19,310 nt of DNA from UBA4729 sp038231175 (GCA_038231175.1 JBBRLU010000016.1:1-19310), one strand, 5' to 3'. Shown: positions 7,066 through 14,422, counted from the stretch's first letter. Program-made: numbers and translations. The notes: a model not told the origin generated them from the letters alone.

Positions 7066-8361
7066 CTACGGCGCCGACGTTATCTTGTCGGCACCAGCCA
7101 CGGCAGTCAGCCAAGTCTGACCGGCGTTGAGGGCCAGCGGCTTACCGGCGTCATCGGTGAAGGTCATGGCACCTTTGTCATCGGCTTTGTGCCAACTGCC
7201 GATAGTGATGGTCCCATCCTGGAAAACGTAGGCCGGACCGCTGCCGATAGTACCGTAGTCGGAGTGCTTACCGTCGCTCTGCAGGCCGTAGGGCGTCACC
7301 AAACCGATGACGACTTTGGGGCTGATCTGGACGCTGCCGTTGGCGTCGAGGTGTGGGGCACCGGCTTCGCTGCGCTTGTAGCTGTTGCTGACAACGTCGT
7401 AATCGTAGTGCACGTTGTATAAGGGACCCGATAAGGTCAGGTCGACGCTGCGGGCGGTAATCTGCTTGGCCGGCGCATCGGCCTTACGGACCCACGGCGT
7501 AAAGCTGCTGTTAGTGAAGCCTTTGGAAATCGATAACTGCGTCAAAGTGTCGACGGCGGTGTAGACATTGTGTGGCGCGTCGCGACTGCTGATGCGGTGG
7601 TAAGCGCCGCTGTTAAAGAACTGATCGAGGTCTTTGGCGCCCCAGCTCTTGATATCGTTCAAGGCTTCCGGGCTGCCGCCGACGTGCGCCAAGGGGGCGT
7701 CAAAGCCCAGCGCCCATTGTAAATAGTAGGGCCGGACGCTACGGATCGGGCCGACGTCGGCCGGGTTGGTGTCTTGGAATAACGTCAGGAAGCGGGTAAT
7801 CCCACCTTCGGCGATGGCTTCATAGACCACGCCGGCCTGCGATAAACCGGATTGCGGCCGGGCATATTCACTGTTCTCGATCATGATGCCGGTGACGGGC
7901 TTGTTGTTAAGACTGGGGTCGACCTGCAGGCCGCTCAGATTAGACGCCACCGTTGTCGGCTGGACCGGCTTGGGCACGATCTTTTTAACGACCGTAATCG
8001 GCTTGGCGGCGACCGGTGCCGATGATTTGTGCAGTACCACGACTGCCCCGCCCCCGGCGACGAGTAACAATAGTAAGCCGGCGCCCAGCGCGGCTTCTTT
8101 CCTGGTCGGTGGCCAACGTCTTTTGAGCCGACCGAGCCAGCTGCCCTTGGCTGGCAGGGCTTGATAATTAGTAAAATCAGGTACTACAACCGGCGGCTGA
8201 CTCACTGCCGCGGCTAGTTGTGGTAATTCCTCGGACGTGGCGCCGCTATCAGCAGCGGCCGGCTCACTGGGAGCGGCTATTGTTGGTTCGGCTTTGAGGT
8301 TGTTTGTTTTCTCCTGCAAAGACTTTACCGGACGCGGCGCCGGCCGAAAGTCATCTATCAT
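7066..8361 (-). CDS. DUF3048 (YerB-like) membrane-anchored protein
   Basis: 431 residues from ATG 8361. It has a Pro/Ala-rich cytosolic N-terminus, one membrane helix (about 90-110) and an extracytoplasmic DUF3048 domain. Diagnostic segments are VTGIMIENSEYARPQSGL (156-173), AIAEGGITRFLTLFQ (182-196) and VGPIRSVRPYY (203-213), with a C-terminal DUF3048_C-like region to the end. Bacillus YerB is the named relative and the biochemical function is unknown. The gene starts 46 bp after gltX ends and is followed 5 bp later by the histidine kinase, suggesting a shared transcript. A TTG start at 8424 would overlap gltX and is less likely than ATG 8361, which has a TGgTACAAT box 7 nt upstream. Confidence 0.88.
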   Translation of the reverse strand: MIDDFRPAPRPVKSLQEKTNNLKAEPTIAAPSEPAAADSGATSEELPQLAAAVSQPPVVVPDFTNYQALPAKGSWLGRLKRRWPPTRKEAALGAGLLLLLVAGGGAVVVLHKSSAPVAAKPITVVKKIVPKPVQPTTVASNLSGLQVDPSLNNKPVTGIMIENSEYARPQSGLSQAGVVYEAIAEGGITRFLTLFQDTNPADVGPIRSVRPYYLQWALGFDAPLAHVGGSPEALNDIKSWGAKDLDQFFNSGAYHRISSRDAPHNVYTAVDTLTQLSISKGFTNSSFTPWVRKADAPAKQITARSVDLTLSGPLYNVHYDYDVVSNSYKRSEAGAPHLDANGSVQISPKVVIGLVTPYGLQSDGKHSDYGTIGSGPAYVFQDGTITIGSWHKADDKGAMTFTDDAGKPLALNAGQTWLTAVAGADKITSAP

Positions 8362-8368
8362 AAGCACT

Positions 8369-8377
8369 ATTGTACCA
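8369..8377 (-). promoter_or_regulatory. Extended -10 box of the DUF3048 gene
   Basis: The minus strand reads TGgTACAAT, ending 7 nt before ATG 8361. A weak -35 (TTCACG) lies 17 nt upstream. It is in the short gltX-DUF3048 spacer, so this group may have its own leaderless promoter. Confidence 0.5.
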
Positions 8378-8407
8378 CCTGCCGGCGTCACCGTGAACCG
8401 CAAAGAC

Positions 8408-9847
8408 CTAGGCGTCGGTGGCAAAAGCTGCCAGCTGGGCGGCTATCCGGGCCAGACAACGGTCTTTGCCCAGCAGCGCCATGGTGTCGGCCAGAGCCGG
8501 ACTGGCCGGTGACTGGGTGGTGGCGATCCGGATCAAACTGAACAGGACGCCTGGTTTCTGGCCTGTCGTTTCTAATAGGGCATTCAGACGATCGGTTAAG
8601 TCGGGGCTACTGAAATCAGATCCGGCCAAGCTGTCACGGCTGGTCTGCAACCACCCGGCCAGCTCGCTGGCAGCGTACTTCTGGAGTTGCTTATTAGTGC
8701 TGATCAACTCCGGGCTGACCGCTAGATCGGTAAAAAAGAAGGCGCTCAGCTGCGGTATTTCGGCTAAGAATTTAAGACGCTCCTGGAGCAGGCCTAGGAC
8801 CTGTCGCTTATAACTATCGTCGGCAGCGGTGGCCGTGGCCGGCCAATAACTTTGACTGCGGGCATACAGCTCAGCCAGCGGCAGCTCACGGATCTTGGCA
8901 CCGTTCATCCACTCCAGCCGCTTCTCGTCAAAGCGGGCGCCACTACGCTGGACGTGATCGAGCGAGAACTTAGCGATCAGCTCCTCGACCGTGAACAGCT
9001 CCTGCTCAGTGCCGTCATTCCAGCCCAGCGAGGCTATGAAATTAACCAGCGTCTCTGGTAAGTAGCCGTCACGGATGTAATCTAAAACATCTTTGGCGCC
9101 ATCGCGCTTAGACAGTTTCTTATTTCCGTTCTCGGCCAGGATATGCGGCATCGTAGCCAGGACAGGTGGCCTGATCTCCAAGGCTTCATACAAATTGAGG
9201 TAATTGGGCAGGCTCGCCAGAAACTCCTGGCCGCGCATGATATGGGTGATCTCCATCTCCAGGTCGTCGATGATGTGCGCGAAATTATACGTCGGATAAC
9301 CATCTGACTTAATCAGGATAAAGTCGTCGATAACCTCCGGCCCAGTCTGCAGATCACCCATGACAGCGTCGTGCCAGGCATAGCCCTTAGGGTCAGATTT
9401 AAAGCGTAGCGGCGTCGTGCCATCCCAAATCGGCGGCTGCTGCGGGCGATGGTTGCGGTACAGGAAGGCCTGCTTGTCAGCCCGGGCCTGATCACGAAAA
9501 GTCTGGACTTGCTCGGCGCTGTAGGGATCGGCGTAGGCCCTACCCTTGGCAATCAGCTTCTGGGCCCACTGCTGATAATGATCAAGCCGCTGGCTCTGAG
9601 TATACGGCCCAAACGGCCCACCGATATCAGGACCTTCATCGTACAGTAATCCGAGCGTGCGCAAACACTCGATCAGGTGTTCGCGGGCGCCCGCCACTTC
9701 CCGGGCTTTATCAGTATCTTCAAAACGTAGCACAAATTGGCCACCTTGCTGACGAGCTAGCAGCCAACCAAAAAGCGCCGTTCGAATACCACCGACATGT
9801 AACAAGCCGGTAGGACTAGGAGCAAAACGAGTACGAACAGTAGTCAT
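8408..9847 (-). CDS. gltX: Glutamyl-tRNA synthetase
   Basis: A 479-residue class I aminoacyl-tRNA synthetase that charges tRNA-Glu. In lineages lacking GlnRS it also charges tRNA-Gln for later amidation. Seen here: the ATP-binding HIGH-type signature FAPSPTGLLHVGG (8-20), the RFEDTD motif (41-46), the catalytic-domain segment SDGYPTYNFAHIIDDLEMEITHIMRGQEF (181-209, shown by its key residues) and the KMSKS-type loop KKLSKRDG (243-250). The C-terminal anticodon-binding half is complete and the length is normal. It is preceded by a TATACT box 8 nt before the ATG with no Shine-Dalgarno. Whether it is discriminating cannot be judged here. Confidence 0.97.
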   Translation of the reverse strand: MTTVRTRFAPSPTGLLHVGGIRTALFGWLLARQQGGQFVLRFEDTDKAREVAGAREHLIECLRTLGLLYDEGPDIGGPFGPYTQSQRLDHYQQWAQKLIAKGRAYADPYSAEQVQTFRDQARADKQAFLYRNHRPQQPPIWDGTTPLRFKSDPKGYAWHDAVMGDLQTGPEVIDDFILIKSDGYPTYNFAHIIDDLEMEITHIMRGQEFLASLPNYLNLYEALEIRPPVLATMPHILAENGNKKLSKRDGAKDVLDYIRDGYLPETLVNFIASLGWNDGTEQELFTVEELIAKFSLDHVQRSGARFDEKRLEWMNGAKIRELPLAELYARSQSYWPATATAADDSYKRQVLGLLQERLKFLAEIPQLSAFFFTDLAVSPELISTNKQLQKYAASELAGWLQTSRDSLAGSDFSSPDLTDRLNALLETTGQKPGVLFSLIRIATTQSPASPALADTMALLGKDRCLARIAAQLAAFATDA

Positions 9848-9855
9848 ATACGATC

Positions 9856-9861
9856 AGTATA
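9856..9861 (-). promoter_or_regulatory. -10 box of gltX
   Basis: The minus-strand TATACT ends 8 nt before the gltX ATG. The -35 is weak (TTCATC at 17 nt). There is no Shine-Dalgarno between it and the ATG. Confidence 0.5.
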
Positions 9862-9935
9862 AGCGATAAATGCCCCATGATGAAACTGAGCTGCCGCGAG
9901 AACAAGGAATTGTACACGATCGCAGGAGTAAGCAA

Positions 9936-9948
9936 GCGCCACAGGCGC
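9936..9948. repeat. Small GC-rich inverted repeat downstream of the DUF4367 gene
   Basis: GCGCC-aca-GGCGC forms a 5-bp hairpin 33 bp past the stop of the DUF4367 gene. It lacks a T-tract, so it is at best a weak or Rho-assisted terminator. Confidence 0.3.
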
Positions 9949-9981
9949 CGCCAAGCGGCCCTGTAAGCGGCCAACAGCTAG

Positions 9982-11088
9982 CTACATCGAGGCAGCAAGC
10001 TGCGTCAGCTGGCGTTCATTCAAATTACCACCGGACTGGACCTGATACCAGACCCCACCGTTGACCCAGGTAGCGTTATCGTTGCCATAGATATAGATCG
10101 TTCGGCCGCCGGCCTCAGCAGTATGGTACGCCTGGCCGCTACTGGCCACGAAATTATCGTGCAAGGCCTGACTGTCCCAGCCCGAAGCTTTCTGGGTGAT
10201 GGCAAAGGCCCGGTCATCGCTGTTGCTGCGGAAGTTGACGCTGACGGCGCCCGCCTGATAGCTAAGTTTACCGAGCGCGAAGCCAGCCGGTCGATAGCTA
10301 GGTAGTGCCGCATGGAAGCCGGCCTGACTGCTGGCGTAGCGGAACTGCATTGCAGGTAGCTGCTGGTAGCCGATGAAACCGGCTAGTAGTAGGACAGCCA
10401 GAGTACTGGCAGCAAGATTCAGCCGGCGTTGACCTTTGCGGGCTTGTTTTAATGATTTTTTAACGTGAGCCGGTGTTCTTTGCTCGTGGCCGTCGGCGCG
10501 GGCCAAAGCCCGTTCGAACATATCCAAACTCGGCTGCTTGGCCAGGCCCTGGGCTGCCTGTTGGCTGGCAACCACTGCCCGGCTGGCGGCCGTCGACAAA
10601 CCAACGGCCGCCGATTGGACGGTGGTACCGGCCGAGAAGCGACGTATCAGCCTACTTTTCTCTACCCCTTGGGCGTGCTGTAGTTTGTGGTGGTCGATCA
10701 CTGCCGCCGAAGTTTTGGGAGTAACATGGGCGATAGTCATCTTGGCACTCGTCGTGTTCGGCGCCGTCACCTTGGTTTGGCGTTTAAGGCTCGGACTGGG
10801 CTTGGCCAGTGCCCGTCGCATCAATGTCTGGCCAGGTTGCAGGGCCCGCTTGGGCGCGTGGCTGGCCGGTGGGCGAGCCATGTCCATGACTGGCTTTTTG
10901 ACGACGCTCTTCAGGGGTTGGCTATATTGGGCCGGTTTTTGCAGGACAGCTGCCGTCACGTGCTGAGGTAGGATGCCGTCAACATTGCGAACGACTTTAC
11001 CACTAGCCTTGGCGGGCACGGGCTGGCCGGTCTGAGCGTTGAAGTGCTGACCGTTCAGAATGATAATGTCGGAAGAATTTTTTGTCAC
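9982..11088 (-). CDS. DUF4367-domain membrane protein with long basic N-terminus
   Basis: 368 residues starting at GTG 11088. Residues 1-220 are low-complexity, Ala/Lys/Gln/Pro-rich, strongly basic and predicted cytosolic and disordered. One membrane helix lies at about 223-241. The extracytoplasmic C-terminus (about 262-368) fits DUF4367: YRPAGFALGKLSYQAGAV, a central strand region and TWVNGGVWYQVQSGGNL (340-356), ending with a helix. In Firmicutes this domain occurs on anti-sigma-like and membrane-anchored proteins, and no enzymatic activity is known. It is divergently transcribed from the PEGA/propeller gene across a 131-bp spacer and near a sortase, suggesting an envelope role. The GTG start is supported by a TATATA hexamer 6 nt upstream and by the lack of a nearby ATG. 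Confidence 0.75.
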   Translation of the reverse strand: MTKNSSDIIILNGQHFNAQTGQPVPAKASGKVVRNVDGILPQHVTAAVLQKPAQYSQPLKSVVKKPVMDMARPPASHAPKRALQPGQTLMRRALAKPSPSLKRQTKVTAPNTTSAKMTIAHVTPKTSAAVIDHHKLQHAQGVEKSRLIRRFSAGTTVQSAAVGLSTAASRAVVASQQAAQGLAKQPSLDMFERALARADGHEQRTPAHVKKSLKQARKGQRRLNLAASTLAVLLLAGFIGYQQLPAMQFRYASSQAGFHAALPSYRPAGFALGKLSYQAGAVSVNFRSNSDDRAFAITQKASGWDSQALHDNFVASSGQAYHTAEAGGRTIYIYGNDNATWVNGGVWYQVQSGGNLNERQLTQLAASM

Positions 11089-11094
11089 AATTTT

Positions 11095-11100
11095 TATATA
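11095..11100 (-). promoter_or_regulatory. Possible -10 box of the DUF4367 gene
   Basis: The minus-strand TATATA ends 6 nt before GTG 11088. The region is AT-rich, so the match is less informative than at other genes. Confidence 0.35.
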
Positions 11101-11181
11101 CTCGATTTAGCTTTATGATACCCTGTTTCCCGGCCGACTACAAGTAGTCATAAGCACAATCAACGGTAATATATATTAGCC

Positions 11182-11211
11182 TCGACCGAAACCTTACCAA
11201 AGCCGTATAAT
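11182..11211 (+). promoter_or_regulatory. Promoter of the PEGA/propeller gene
   Basis: Perfect TATAAT (11206-11211), ending 8 nt before ATG 11220, with TCGACC (4/6 to the -35 consensus) 18 nt upstream. There is no Shine-Dalgarno between the box and the ATG. This is the clearest leaderless promoter in the window. Confidence 0.65.
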
Positions 11212-11219
11212 AGGATGCA

Positions 11220-12695
11220 ATGGATTACCTCGATCCGCGCCAACGGCGCCGCCATACCATACTGCTCTACCTCGGCTACGTGCTGATCGCTATTGCCATA
11301 ATTATTGCCACCATCGTCCTGCTGTATCAGGCCAACGGTTTCGGATTTAACAGAAAAGGCACCGTCATTCAGAACGGCCTGGTTTTTATTTCCAGCCAGC
11401 CAGGACCAGCCCTTATCTACATCGACGGGCAGCTACAGGGTCCCAAGACCAATACCCGTATAGCTTTGCCGGAAGCAACCTACAATCTTAAATTACAGCG
11501 CAGCGGCTACCTCGATTGGCAGCGCAAGATCACGGTCGAGGGTGGCCAGGTACAGCATTATGATTATCCGTTCTTAATTCCCAAAACGCTGACGACGGCC
11601 AAGCTGCAGACCTACGAGCAGGCCCCGACCAGCTTCAGCCAAAGCCCCGATAAACGCTGGCTGGTAATCGGTCAGCCTGGTAACTTCACGAGCTTTGACG
11701 TCTTCGATCTGAAGAACCCCACCAAAGCGCCGACGGTGATCAGCCTGCCTGAGACGACGCTTACGACCGCCAGGACCAGTCAAAGCTGGCAAGCCTTGGA
11801 GTGGGCCGATGACTCCCAGCATCTACTGCTGCAACATTTCTTCGATGCCAGCTCAGAATACGTCCTGCTCGATCGCCAGACGCCCGATCAATCGGTTAAC
11901 CTGAGCCAAATACTCAACACGAAAATCAGCCGCCTAAGCTTGGTCGACCGTAAGTACGACCATTATTATATCTACGACGGCCAAAGCTTGATGCTGAGCC
12001 AAGCAACGCTCAAGAACCCGGCCGCTTCAGCGGTCCTGACCGGCGTCATCAGCTACCAGTCATACGGCAGCGATAGCCTGCTCTATGCCACGGCTGTCGG
12101 AGCCAGTGCCGGTAAGGTCCGGATCGAGCTGAAGGCCGGTGACAAGAACTACACTATCCGATCGGTGGCCGCTAATACCAACTACCTGCTCGATATCACC
12201 AAGTATGACAATAGCTTCTACGTCGTGGTCGGTGCCGGCAGCGAGAATAAGATCTACCTGTACCACGACCCGGTCGGCCAGATCGGTTCCGATGTTTTTA
12301 AGTCTCCCTCCCCGACGCAGGTGCTGCACGTCGATCAACCGAATTTTGTCGGGTTTTCGAGTTCTGCGCAGTATATCGTGGCCGAAAACGGTACCCAGTT
12401 CGGTGTCTACGATATTGAGAACAAGCGCGGCTATAACTATACTGCCCAGCAACCAGTCGATACGCCGCAGCCCCACGCCACTTGGATGGACGGTAACCGG
12501 CTGACCTACGTCAGTGGTGGGCGACAGGTTATCTTCGATTATGACTACCAGAACGTTCACACTCTCGGTAAGGCCGGACCCAGCTTCAAGCCGGTCTTTG
12601 CCCCCGATTATAAGTACAGCTACACGATTACTCCGGGTCCGGCGGCTCAGGCCACACTGTCGCAAACCGGTCTACTGATTCCTAGCGACCTCTGA
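11220..12695 (+). CDS. PEGA-domain membrane-anchored beta-propeller-like protein
   Basis: 491 residues. A basic N-terminus (DPRQRRRH) precedes one membrane helix (about 14-38), placing the rest outside the cytoplasm. Residues about 50-115 resemble a PEGA domain: FISSQPGPALIYIDGQLQGP, then ATYNLKLQRSGYLDW. The remainder (about 120-485) consists of repeating beta-rich blocks such as SFSQSPDKRWLVIGQPG, WADDSQHLLLQHF and FVGFSSSAQYIVAENG, typical of a TolB/WD40-like propeller. PEGA domains are common on surface-layer and envelope proteins; the ligand is unknown. It is divergent from the DUF4367 gene and convergent with the sortase gene (13-bp gap). Surface scaffolding or sensing is an inference. 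Confidence 0.8.
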   Translation: MDYLDPRQRRRHTILLYLGYVLIAIAIIIATIVLLYQANGFGFNRKGTVIQNGLVFISSQPGPALIYIDGQLQGPKTNTRIALPEATYNLKLQRSGYLDWQRKITVEGGQVQHYDYPFLIPKTLTTAKLQTYEQAPTSFSQSPDKRWLVIGQPGNFTSFDVFDLKNPTKAPTVISLPETTLTTARTSQSWQALEWADDSQHLLLQHFFDASSEYVLLDRQTPDQSVNLSQILNTKISRLSLVDRKYDHYYIYDGQSLMLSQATLKNPAASAVLTGVISYQSYGSDSLLYATAVGASAGKVRIELKAGDKNYTIRSVAANTNYLLDITKYDNSFYVVVGAGSENKIYLYHDPVGQIGSDVFKSPSPTQVLHVDQPNFVGFSSSAQYIVAENGTQFGVYDIENKRGYNYTAQQPVDTPQPHATWMDGNRLTYVSGGRQVIFDYDYQNVHTLGKAGPSFKPVFAPDYKYSYTITPGPAAQATLSQTGLLIPSDL

Positions 12696-12708
12696 ACAAA
12701 AAGGTTAT

Positions 12709-14091
12709 CTATGGCTGGCGGCGCGGTTTGTTGACCCAGCGCAGTACGTAGACGATGGCTCCTAAGATCACGATGGTGCCGATGGTCTTACCAAGGCCGC
12801 TGCGCAGCACCTTGCCGCCAAGTGTCGGACCGTTGCCCGGTAGTTTTACCGAAGCTTGGCCGAGCGTAGCCGATGACGACGCCGTCGAGACGACGTTGCC
12901 ACTCGGGTCGGGGCTGATCTGCTCACCGACTACCACCAACCGTTTGAGGCTGGTGCCCGGCGGATCGCAGGTAATCAGCGTGGCGGTCGAAGTGTGACCG
13001 GGTACGGCGTTCAGGACTTCGACCTGGCTGGGCTCGACCACCGTCTTAGTAATCACTTTGTAGACGTATAGCTTATTGTTATAAGACAGATAGAAGGTGT
13101 CGCCGGGCACCATCAGGTGCAGTAGCACGAAGGCAAACTTGTACTTACCTTTATTAAAGATGTTATTGCTGGAGTGGCCGAAATAGGCGGCATTACCCTG
13201 GGTACCTGGTAGCGCCGTGGTCGGGTAATGGACGATGCCACTTTCGAGCGCCGTTTCGATGGTCGCTTCGTCGGTAGTCGTCTGACTGTAATCGGTCGGA
13301 ATCTGGACGTTTATCTTCGGAATGATGACTTGGGGATCGGGCGACGGCGGCACGGTGGCAGCATCAAGGATGACCGGTGTAGCGGCTGAAGCTCGGCTGG
13401 GTTGGATGAACGGCGCTATGATAACCTCGTTAAAGAACGGAAACAGGAAGATAAAGATGGCGATGGCCCCGACGCCTAGGCCGAATAGTAGCGACTGCAG
13501 GTGGTGTTTGGGCGTCAGTTTACCGCCAGCCGTCACATGATCGCGGATGGCCGCTCGGATGGCCCGCGGTGACCGCAGGTCGCGCGGCTGACGAGCCGCC
13601 CGGGCCTGCTTAGTCTTGAAGCGCGGCGTATTACGGGCGGCCTGTTTATGCTCGGCCAGGGCTTGTGCCGGACGAGTAGCGGCGGCCGACGGGGCTGGTG
13701 CCATCGGCTGGCCGTTGTTACCATTATTCCCGGCACTCGGTTGCATCGCCAATGGCCCCGCTGTAGCGCTCGTACTGTAGAACTCTTGCCAGACCTGGTG
13801 CTTATCCTGATCATTGAGCTGGACATAGTAATTGTGCCATTCGGTCTGAATCGTCGCCAGATCCTTACCAGAGGTACTGAGCTGATGCATGAATTGTTGA
13901 TGACGGCTACGGCGCTGAACCGACTCAGCTTCGGCCAACTCGGTAGCAGCATCCGGCTCGGCGGCGTAGATGGTGTCGAGTTTACCCCGAATCAAATCGG
14001 CCGCCGAATTAGGGCTTGGCTGGTCGGGGTGCGATGGTGGCAATGGTTGGATATCTGGCATAGGTCTAAAGCTCGAGCTCTCGCTCTCCAA
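12709..14091 (-). CDS. Sortase with long cytosolic N-terminus and two membrane helices
   Basis: 460 residues from TTG 14091. The C-terminal half is a sortase: IIPKINVQIPTD (256-267), catalytic H306 in YFGHSSN, C375 in LITCDPPGT and R384 in KRLVVVGEQ, so the transpeptidase triad is intact. Membrane helices lie at about 199-221 and 434-452. Residues 1-190 are a hydrophilic tail with a helical, coiled-coil-prone segment (about 45-105) and a basic Ala/Arg-rich segment (150-185), unusual for sortases. Sortases cleave sorting signals and anchor proteins to the wall or polymerise pili; no substrate with an obvious sorting signal is seen here. The start is uncertain. TTG 14091 has a TATACT 5 nt upstream; ATG 14061 is the first ATG but has no ribosome site. 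Confidence 0.88.
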   Translation of the reverse strand: MESESSSFRPMPDIQPLPPSHPDQPSPNSAADLIRGKLDTIYAAEPDAATELAEAESVQRRSRHQQFMHQLSTSGKDLATIQTEWHNYYVQLNDQDKHQVWQEFYSTSATAGPLAMQPSAGNNGNNGQPMAPAPSAAATRPAQALAEHKQAARNTPRFKTKQARAARQPRDLRSPRAIRAAIRDHVTAGGKLTPKHHLQSLLFGLGVGAIAIFIFLFPFFNEVIIAPFIQPSRASAATPVILDAATVPPSPDPQVIIPKINVQIPTDYSQTTTDEATIETALESGIVHYPTTALPGTQGNAAYFGHSSNNIFNKGKYKFAFVLLHLMVPGDTFYLSYNNKLYVYKVITKTVVEPSQVEVLNAVPGHTSTATLITCDPPGTSLKRLVVVGEQISPDPSGNVVSTASSSATLGQASVKLPGNGPTLGGKVLRSGLGKTIGTIVILGAIVYVLRWVNKPRRQP

Positions 14092-14096
14092 GCTTA

Positions 14097-14102
14097 AGTA
14101 TA
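14097..14102 (-). promoter_or_regulatory. -10 box of the sortase gene
   Basis: The minus-strand TATACT ends 5 nt before TTG 14091. Transcription would begin at or just inside the TTG codon, so a slightly leadered start at ATG 14061 remains possible. Confidence 0.45.
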
Positions 14103-14136
14103 GTACAATGCCGGACGTATCAGTTAGACATTTCTC

Positions 14137-14223
14137 GGGCGAGTGGTGAAATTGGTATACACGCTAGACTCAAAATCTTGTGAGCGCAAGCTCGTGGGGG
14201 TTCAAGTCCCCCCTCGCCCACCA
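14137..14223 (+). tRNA. tRNA-Leu (anticodon CAA), CCA encoded
   Basis: A complete type II tRNA. Acceptor stem GGGCGAG/CTCGCCC (14137-14143 with 14213-14219), D-arm GTG/CAC, anticodon loop CTCAAAA with CAA at 14171-14173, variable arm GAGC-GCAA-GCTC, T-arm GGGGG-TTCAAGT-CCCCC, discriminator A14220 and encoded CCA at 14221-14223. The CAA anticodon reads UUG leucine codons. The anticodon stem carries a U-U mismatch (14165 with 14179) in an otherwise Watson-Crick helix. The last 19 bases (14205-14223) are duplicated 167 bp downstream, and the 3' end also takes part in a long inverted repeat. Confidence 0.96.
14205..14223 (+). repeat. Direct repeat copy 1 (tRNA-Leu 3' end), putative att core
   Basis: AGTCCCCCCTCGCCCACCA, covering the end of the T-loop, the T-stem and acceptor 3' strands, the discriminator and CCA. 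An exact copy lies at 14372-14390. The 3' ends of tRNA genes are the classic integration sites of tyrosine recombinases. Confidence 0.85.
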
Positions 14224-14261
14224 ACTAAATAAGACCCGCCAGGGTCTTATTTAGTTGGTGG
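14218..14261. repeat. Perfect 20-bp inverted repeat including the tRNA CCA end
   Basis: Left arm 14218-14237 and right arm 14242-14261 pair without mismatch around a GCCA loop. The left arm begins inside the tRNA acceptor strand (CC-A-CCA) and continues with AT-rich sequence. In RNA this would compete with the acceptor stem only at two base pairs but would hide the CCA end. It may act as a processing or termination structure for the tRNA transcript; it has no uninterrupted T-tract. Confidence 0.8.
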
Positions 14262-14371
14262 CACGGGTGGGCCACTGAACTCCATGCCGAAGGCATGAGG
14301 GTTCGCAGAGTGAGGACGAGCGCAGGTGCTGGCACCGAGCACGCCGCAGCGGCGGAGGCCGTCAGGCCGAT
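14262..14371 (+). other. GC-rich structured segment between tRNA end copies, possible ncRNA
   Basis: 110 bp with several hairpins in succession: GAAC..CATGCC-gaa-GGCATG..GTTC (14277-14304), GTGCT/AGCAC (14326-14342), CGCC/GGCG (14342-14354) and GGCC-gtca-GGCC (14357-14368). GGTGGGC at 14266-14272 is complementary to GCCCACC at 14383-14389 near the end of the second tRNA-end copy, so the whole segment could close on itself like an acceptor stem. No plausible protein is encoded. It could be a structured RNA, a tRNA-derived repeat or the residue of an integrated element; I do not recognise a known family. Confidence 0.4.
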
Positions 14372-14390
14372 AGTCCCCCCTCGCCCACCA
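14372..14390 (+). repeat. Direct repeat copy 2 of the tRNA-Leu 3' end
   Basis: Exact 19-bp copy of 14205-14223, again ending in CCA. The T-arm 5' strand and the rest of the tRNA are absent upstream, so this is not a second tRNA. Identity stops at both ends of the 19 bp. Confidence 0.85.
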
Positions 14391-14393
14391 CAT

Positions 14394-14422
14394 AAAAAAC
14401 CAGCTGCTAAAGCTGGTTTTTT
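14394..14422. terminator. Strong bidirectional intrinsic terminator
   Basis: AAAAAACCAGCT (14394-14405), loop GCTAA, AGCTGGTTTTTT (14411-14422): a perfect 12-bp stem with A- and T-tracts that works in both directions. It would end the plus-strand tRNA-Leu/structured-segment transcript and the minus-strand gene whose stop codon (14421-14423) overlaps it. Its position implies that the structured segment is part of the tRNA transcription unit. Confidence 0.88.

Noticed and set aside
8408..8424. TTG start for the DUF3048 gene at 8424
   Set aside because: It would overlap gltX and run through the -10 box; ATG 8361 fits better.
12060..12665. Minus-strand 201-codon frame
   Set aside because: Antisense to the PEGA/propeller gene, which has a promoter, a membrane helix and recognisable domain features.
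14372..14390. Second tRNA-Leu gene
   Set aside because: Only the 3' 19 bases are present; no anticodon arm, D-arm or T-arm 5' strand precedes them.
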